Source of the DNA: an uncultured Acidobacteriota bacterium
Lineage (GTDB): Bacteria > Acidobacteriota > Terriglobia > Terriglobales > Acidobacteriaceae
Assembly: GCA_903832475.1 (NCBI GenBank)
Contig: CAILBQ010000440.1
Coordinates: 1-9,978, forward strand
Reading direction: 5' to 3'
DNA length: 9,978 nt
Part shown: positions 7,625 to 9,978 of the stretch, piece by piece
Layout of the letters: each line of letters starts with the position of its first letter
Position numbering within the stretch: position 1 is the first letter of the stretch
Position numbers and translations under genes: made by a program
Notes under the pieces: model-generated
Seen by the model: only the letters and a program-made list of their open reading frames with translations
Told to the model about the DNA's origin: nothing
Databases searched by the model: none

Positions 7625-8266
7625 TTAACGTACAACCACTTCGACTCGCCGGTTCCTTGGCTCTGAAACGTTGTCTTTGGTTGGCACGAGCAGATCGCTG
7701 GCTCCGTGCGATTCGGTAAATATATACGATGAATCTACTCCCAGGTCCTCGATCATTTTCCTGGTCTGCTCGGCACGGGCCAGGCCCAGGCGGTAGTTTG
7801 AATCGCTATTCCCGGTCGTGTCGGTGTGGCCAATGATGGAGACATCGGTAGACTGACGCTCCTTGCAGGCCTCGAGGATTTTCGGCAGGATGGCGAGAGA
7901 CTCCGCGGTCAGGGCGGTGCCCCCGATGTTGAAGTAGAGGGAAAATCTGACTTCGGGTGTTGGGATGAGCGCGAGAGTGCGCCCGAAGAGCCTCTGGATT
8001 TCACCAGCGTCCATCGCAACAGGCCTGGCAGGTGCGACATCCGCACGATCCACCGCCACAACGGTATTGGCCTGGGTGAGTTGTTGACTTCCGCCCGCAT
8101 TTGTCACCACGATCGAGCCTGTTGTGCCATCCTCATTTGGCAACAGCACGAACAAATTCTGCGCCATGGGAGGCGGCGGCGGCGCTGGCGGCGCGGCATT
8201 ATGGCAGCCGGCGGCGAGCATCGCTCCCATCAAAGCCAGGGAACTGGCTGCGTTCCGGGCCCTCAT
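7625..8266 (-). CDS. OmpA-family (Pal-like) outer-membrane lipoprotein
   Basis: This 213-residue lipoprotein begins with a signal peptide ending in a lipobox, LAAG-C at 17-21, so Cys21 should be lipidated. A proline-rich linker (26-33) follows, then a region of about 60 residues with no clear family. An OmpA C-terminal domain occupies about 106-213: FSLYFNIGGTALTAES (108-123), IIGHTDTTGNS with H147 and D149, the conserved Arg in LGLARAEQTRKM (R164), and EPRNRRVEVVVR at the end. D149 and R164 are the usual contacts to peptidoglycan diaminopimelate. It should tether a membrane to the cell wall, and could present a signal to the CHASE2 sensor encoded next. The ATG at 8264-8266 overlaps the stop of the FecR gene by four bases (ATGA), implying coupled translation and one operon. 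The length is short compared with porin-type OmpA; no beta-barrel is present. Confidence 0.9.
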   Translation of the reverse strand: MRARNAASSLALMGAMLAAGCHNAAPPAPPPPPMAQNLFVLLPNEDGTTGSIVVTNAGGSQQLTQANTVVAVDRADVAPARPVAMDAGEIQRLFGRTLALIPTPEVRFSLYFNIGGTALTAESLAILPKILEACKERQSTDVSIIGHTDTTGNSDSNYRLGLARAEQTRKMIEDLGVDSSYIFTESHGASDLLVPTKDNVSEPRNRRVEVVVR

Positions 8267-8838
8267 TGCGCCCTGCCGGTAACGCCCAGCCCAACGACAA
8301 ACCTGGTGCCTCGTGTTCCAATCGAACCGACAGGCGTTTGAATCCTGACTGCCTCCGGTGAGAAATGGGCGATCTTGCCCGAGACGTAAGCCATCACTCC
8401 GCGCCCCAAATCCAAAAAGAGCGCGAACTTATTTGCGCTTGGGTCGTAGGTAAACTGGTCAATGGTGAGCTTCGTTTCGGGGCTGAGCGAGAGGCGAGTA
8501 CCGTCGCGCATCATCACGGCCACATAACCATCGGGGCCGGTAATCAGGACATCCTTTTCCATCAAGTGCATGCCCTGCGTGGCTGTCATGGTTTCCGCAC
8601 CGCGTTGCACGGAGCAACTGCCCTGAACAGCTTTGATACTGCCCGAAACAAGTTCCGCGGCACGCCCGCCGACTGCGGCACCGAGGCACACAATCACCGT
8701 GATTTGAAGCAGGGTTTTCAGGGGGAGCTCCGGAGCAGTAGGAGTGAGAGCAACATTCTGAACCGACCTGTCGACTCTGTCAATCAACAACGAGCGGGGC
8801 AGAAGCGCGTGAAATGCTGGCGATGATGCGACCAACAT
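8263..8838 (-). CDS. Exported FecR-domain protein
   Basis: With the ATG at 8838 the protein has 191 residues. A hydrophobic export signal lies unusually deep, at about 40-61 (LKTLLQITVIVCLGAAVGGR), followed by a FecR domain (about 63-183): GSIKAVQGSCSVQRG, ITGPDGYVAVMMRDGTRLSL, GVMAYVSGKIA and the hallmark IQTPVGSIGTRGTRF (167-181). Unlike the FecR of iron transport it has no cytoplasmic anti-sigma segment and no sigma factor nearby; it is a stand-alone periplasmic or surface domain of unknown ligand. The true start is uncertain: a CTG at 8721 has GGAG six bases upstream and would give a signal peptide beginning MKTLLQ, leaving 152 residues. The open frame continues upstream to 9369, but that part is antisense to the kinase gene and is rejected. 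It is the first gene of the operon with the OmpA-type lipoprotein and CHASE2-HD-GYP gene, overlapping the former by four bases. Confidence 0.75.
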   Translation of the reverse strand: MLVASSPAFHALLPRSLLIDRVDRSVQNVALTPTAPELPLKTLLQITVIVCLGAAVGGRAAELVSGSIKAVQGSCSVQRGAETMTATQGMHLMEKDVLITGPDGYVAVMMRDGTRLSLSPETKLTIDQFTYDPSANKFALFLDLGRGVMAYVSGKIAHFSPEAVRIQTPVGSIGTRGTRFVVGLGVTGRAQ

Positions 8839-8843
8839 GCGTG

Positions 8844-8856
8844 CAGGCACTGCCTG
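8844..8856. promoter_or_regulatory. 13-bp perfect palindrome in the divergent promoter region
   Basis: CAGGCA-C-TGCCTG is symmetrical about a central C. It lies just upstream of the ATG at 8838 of the FecR gene, between the two divergent transcription units, where an operator would be expected. On the minus strand a TATAGG box (8876-8881) lies about 20 bases further upstream as a possible -10, without a convincing -35. Either reading is tentative. Confidence 0.3.
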
Positions 8857-9013
8857 GCGCGTTTTTGGACTTGCACCTATACTCTGCCCCCTGCCGATGG
8901 TCTCTTGACACGAACGGCCTGAGCCATGAAACTGCCAGAAAGCAGCTTGCATCTGAATTTTGAGCCGTTGCAGGTGTAGAGGGAATGAGCCACCAAGGCG
9001 GAAACGGACCCCA

Positions 9014-9469
9014 TTGACAGGACCACAGACAGGGCGGCTCAGCTTCAGGCTGGCTTCGACGATGGAGAGCGTGGCCGAGGTGGAAGCGGCCGCGGAGAAG
9101 TTTACCCAGGCTTCGGGGCTGGACGAAGACGAGAGCTTTCGCGTGGTGATGGCGGTGCGCGAAGCGGCGGTCAATGCAGTGCTCCATGGCAACGGGTATG
9201 ATCCCAATAAGCAGGTGAGCGCCAGCTTTGAAAACAATGGCAAATCGCTGGTGATGACCATTGCCGACCAGGGCGAAGGGCTCGATCCGGCAACGCTGCC
9301 CGACCCGCTGGCGCCAGAAAATCTATTGCGCGGCACCGGCCGCGGCATCTTCCTCATCCGATCCTTCATGGATGAGGTACACTTTCGTCAATTGCATCCC
9401 GGCACTGAGTTGACGCTCATCAAGCATCTGCAACCGGTCGCAAGCGAAGGCGCTGAGCCTACGAAGTAA
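9014..9469 (+). CDS. RsbW/SpoIIAB-like serine kinase (anti-sigma factor)
   Basis: This is a compact GHKL ATPase of about 151 residues. Family members bind and block a sigma factor, and phosphorylate their STAS antagonist on serine. The ATP-binding motifs are complete: N-box REAAVNAVLHGN (E50 and N54 in this numbering), G1 box ADQGEGLDP (D85, G87, G89), and G2 box RGTGRGIFLIRSFMDEV (106-122). Residues 9-45 form the expected N-terminal strand and helix (LSFRLASTMESVAEVEAAAE). The start is uncertain. TTG at 9014 keeps the whole fold; TTG at 8960 adds an Arg-rich 18-residue tail; ATG at 9062 would remove the first strand. None has a strong ribosome site. A perfect TTGACA lies at 8905-8910, but no -10 follows it. 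The STAS gene begins 58 bases after its stop, so the two are very likely cotranscribed partners. Confidence 0.87.
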   Translation: MTGPQTGRLSFRLASTMESVAEVEAAAEKFTQASGLDEDESFRVVMAVREAAVNAVLHGNGYDPNKQVSASFENNGKSLVMTIADQGEGLDPATLPDPLAPENLLRGTGRGIFLIRSFMDEVHFRQLHPGTELTLIKHLQPVASEGAEPTK

Positions 9470-9512
9470 AGACGGCCGAAGTACCAACGGCATACGAATT
9501 CAACGTAACCCC

Positions 9513-9519
9513 AAGGAGG
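9513..9519 (+). promoter_or_regulatory. Strong ribosome-binding site of the STAS gene
   Basis: AAGGAGG lies eight bases before GTG at 9528 and decides that start. It is the strongest Shine-Dalgarno in the window, whereas the kinase gene upstream has none, so the antagonist may be made in excess over the kinase. Confidence 0.75.
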
Positions 9520-9527
9520 GATTCTCT

Positions 9528-9872
9528 GTGGCACTATCCATTGCAACCCGGCAGCTAGATGGCGTAACAATTCTGGATTTGAGTGGGCGGATCACGCTTG
9601 GCGAGGGCAGTGTGCAGTTGCGCGATGCCGTGCGCGACCTGATCAGCAAGGGCGTCAAGCATGTTCTGTTGAACCTGGGCGACGTCAACTACATCGACAG
9701 CTCCGGCCTGGGCGAGCTGGTCAGCGCTTTCACAACCGCCAAGAATCAGGGCGCGGACGTGAAGCTGCTGAACCTGACGAAGAAGGTCAAGGATGTCCTG
9801 CAGGTGACGAAGCTCTACACCGTGTTTGATATTTTTGACGACGAAGCCAGCGCCATCGCCTCGTTCAAGTAA
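9528..9872 (+). CDS. STAS-domain anti-sigma factor antagonist (RsbV/SpoIIAA-like)
   Basis: The protein has 114 residues and consists of a single STAS domain. The pattern is complete: an opening strand pair (VTILDLSGRITLGEGS, 13-28), the helix LRDAVRDLIS, the strand VKHVLLNLGDVNYIDSSG, and the helix LGELVSAFTTAKNQ. DSSG (57-60) contains the serine that the partner kinase phosphorylates; S58 or S59 is the target by analogy with SpoIIAA and RsbV. When unphosphorylated it binds the kinase and frees the sigma factor. It starts at GTG with an excellent ribosome site. The order kinase then antagonist is the reverse of the Bacillus rsbV-rsbW arrangement. A strong terminator follows 38 bases after its stop. 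No sigma factor or PP2C phosphatase lies in the window, so its upstream and downstream partners must be encoded elsewhere. Confidence 0.93.
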   Translation: MALSIATRQLDGVTILDLSGRITLGEGSVQLRDAVRDLISKGVKHVLLNLGDVNYIDSSGLGELVSAFTTAKNQGADVKLLNLTKKVKDVLQVTKLYTVFDIFDDEASAIASFK

Positions 9873-9910
9873 ACAGTGGTTTTTAGCCAATTCCCCCTCC
9901 ACCAAAATTG

Positions 9911-9952
9911 AAGGGCTGTGCCAGCGGAGACTCCGCGAGCACAGCCCTTTTT
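9911..9952 (+). terminator. Intrinsic (rho-independent) terminator of the kinase-STAS operon
   Basis: AAGGGCTGTGC (9911-9921) pairs perfectly with GCACAGCCCTT (9939-9949), an 11-bp stem, followed by a run of T (9948-9952) and further T-rich sequence. The loop holds a second stem, GCGGA (9924-9928) with TCCGC (9932-9936). It closes transcription from the plus-strand pair. Confidence 0.92.
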
Positions 9953-9978
9953 CCTTGTTGGGGAAACTTGCTGGGGTC

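Noticed and set aside
8263..8838. FecR-type anti-sigma regulator of iron uptake
   Set aside because: No FecI-type sigma factor or TonB receptor is nearby, and the protein has an N-terminal export signal directly before the FecR domain instead of a cytoplasmic anti-sigma region.
8839..9369. In-frame minus-strand extension of the FecR gene giving a 368-residue product
   Set aside because: It is antisense to the well-supported kinase gene, rich in Ser/Arg/Pro with no domain, and lies ahead of a natural export signal. It is a shadow of the plus-strand codon pattern.

Overview
The window looks like a chromosomal segment from a moderately GC-rich Gram-negative bacterium, most likely an Acidobacteriota (Terriglobia-type) genome. 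That assignment is an inference from gene content: a PRC-barrel/MgtE-N-like protein, an RsbW-like kinase with a STAS partner, a short secreted FecR protein beside a CHASE2 sensor, OmpA-type lipoproteins, and frequent TTG/GTG starts. No marker gene is present to prove the taxon. I see no rRNA, tRNA, CRISPR array, insertion sequence or phage gene.

Left part (1-3694): a minus-strand gene cut by the window edge encodes two PRC-barrel-like units and is probably the N-terminus of a MgtE-N/CBS-type protein. Upstream of it, also on the minus strand, lies a polytopic O-antigen ligase/polymerase-like protein. After a 583-bp gap with promoter-like elements, a plus-strand acyltransferase-3 (OafA-like) membrane enzyme follows. 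The last two suggest surface polysaccharide synthesis and modification.

Middle part (3695-5653): a GNAT acetyltransferase gene is broken by one extra base in a run of seven G. Next is a secreted OmpA-family protein with a DUF4892-like N-terminal region, preceded by a candidate promoter and two small palindromes. The convergent gap after it carries a 34-bp echo of the GNAT 3' end.

Right part (5654-9978): a compact three-gene minus-strand operon encodes a short exported FecR-domain protein, an OmpA-type lipoprotein and a CHASE2-HD-GYP membrane protein with all predicted metal ligands of an active c-di-GMP phosphodiesterase. The first two genes overlap by ATGA, and the next two are separated by 14 bp. 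Divergent from this operon is a plus-strand pair: an RsbW-like anti-sigma kinase and a STAS anti-sigma antagonist, closed by a strong intrinsic terminator. The most interesting hypothesis is that the operon forms an envelope sensor (secreted FecR, peptidoglycan-anchored lipoprotein, periplasmic CHASE2) that sets c-di-GMP turnover, possibly linked to the adjacent partner-switching pair.
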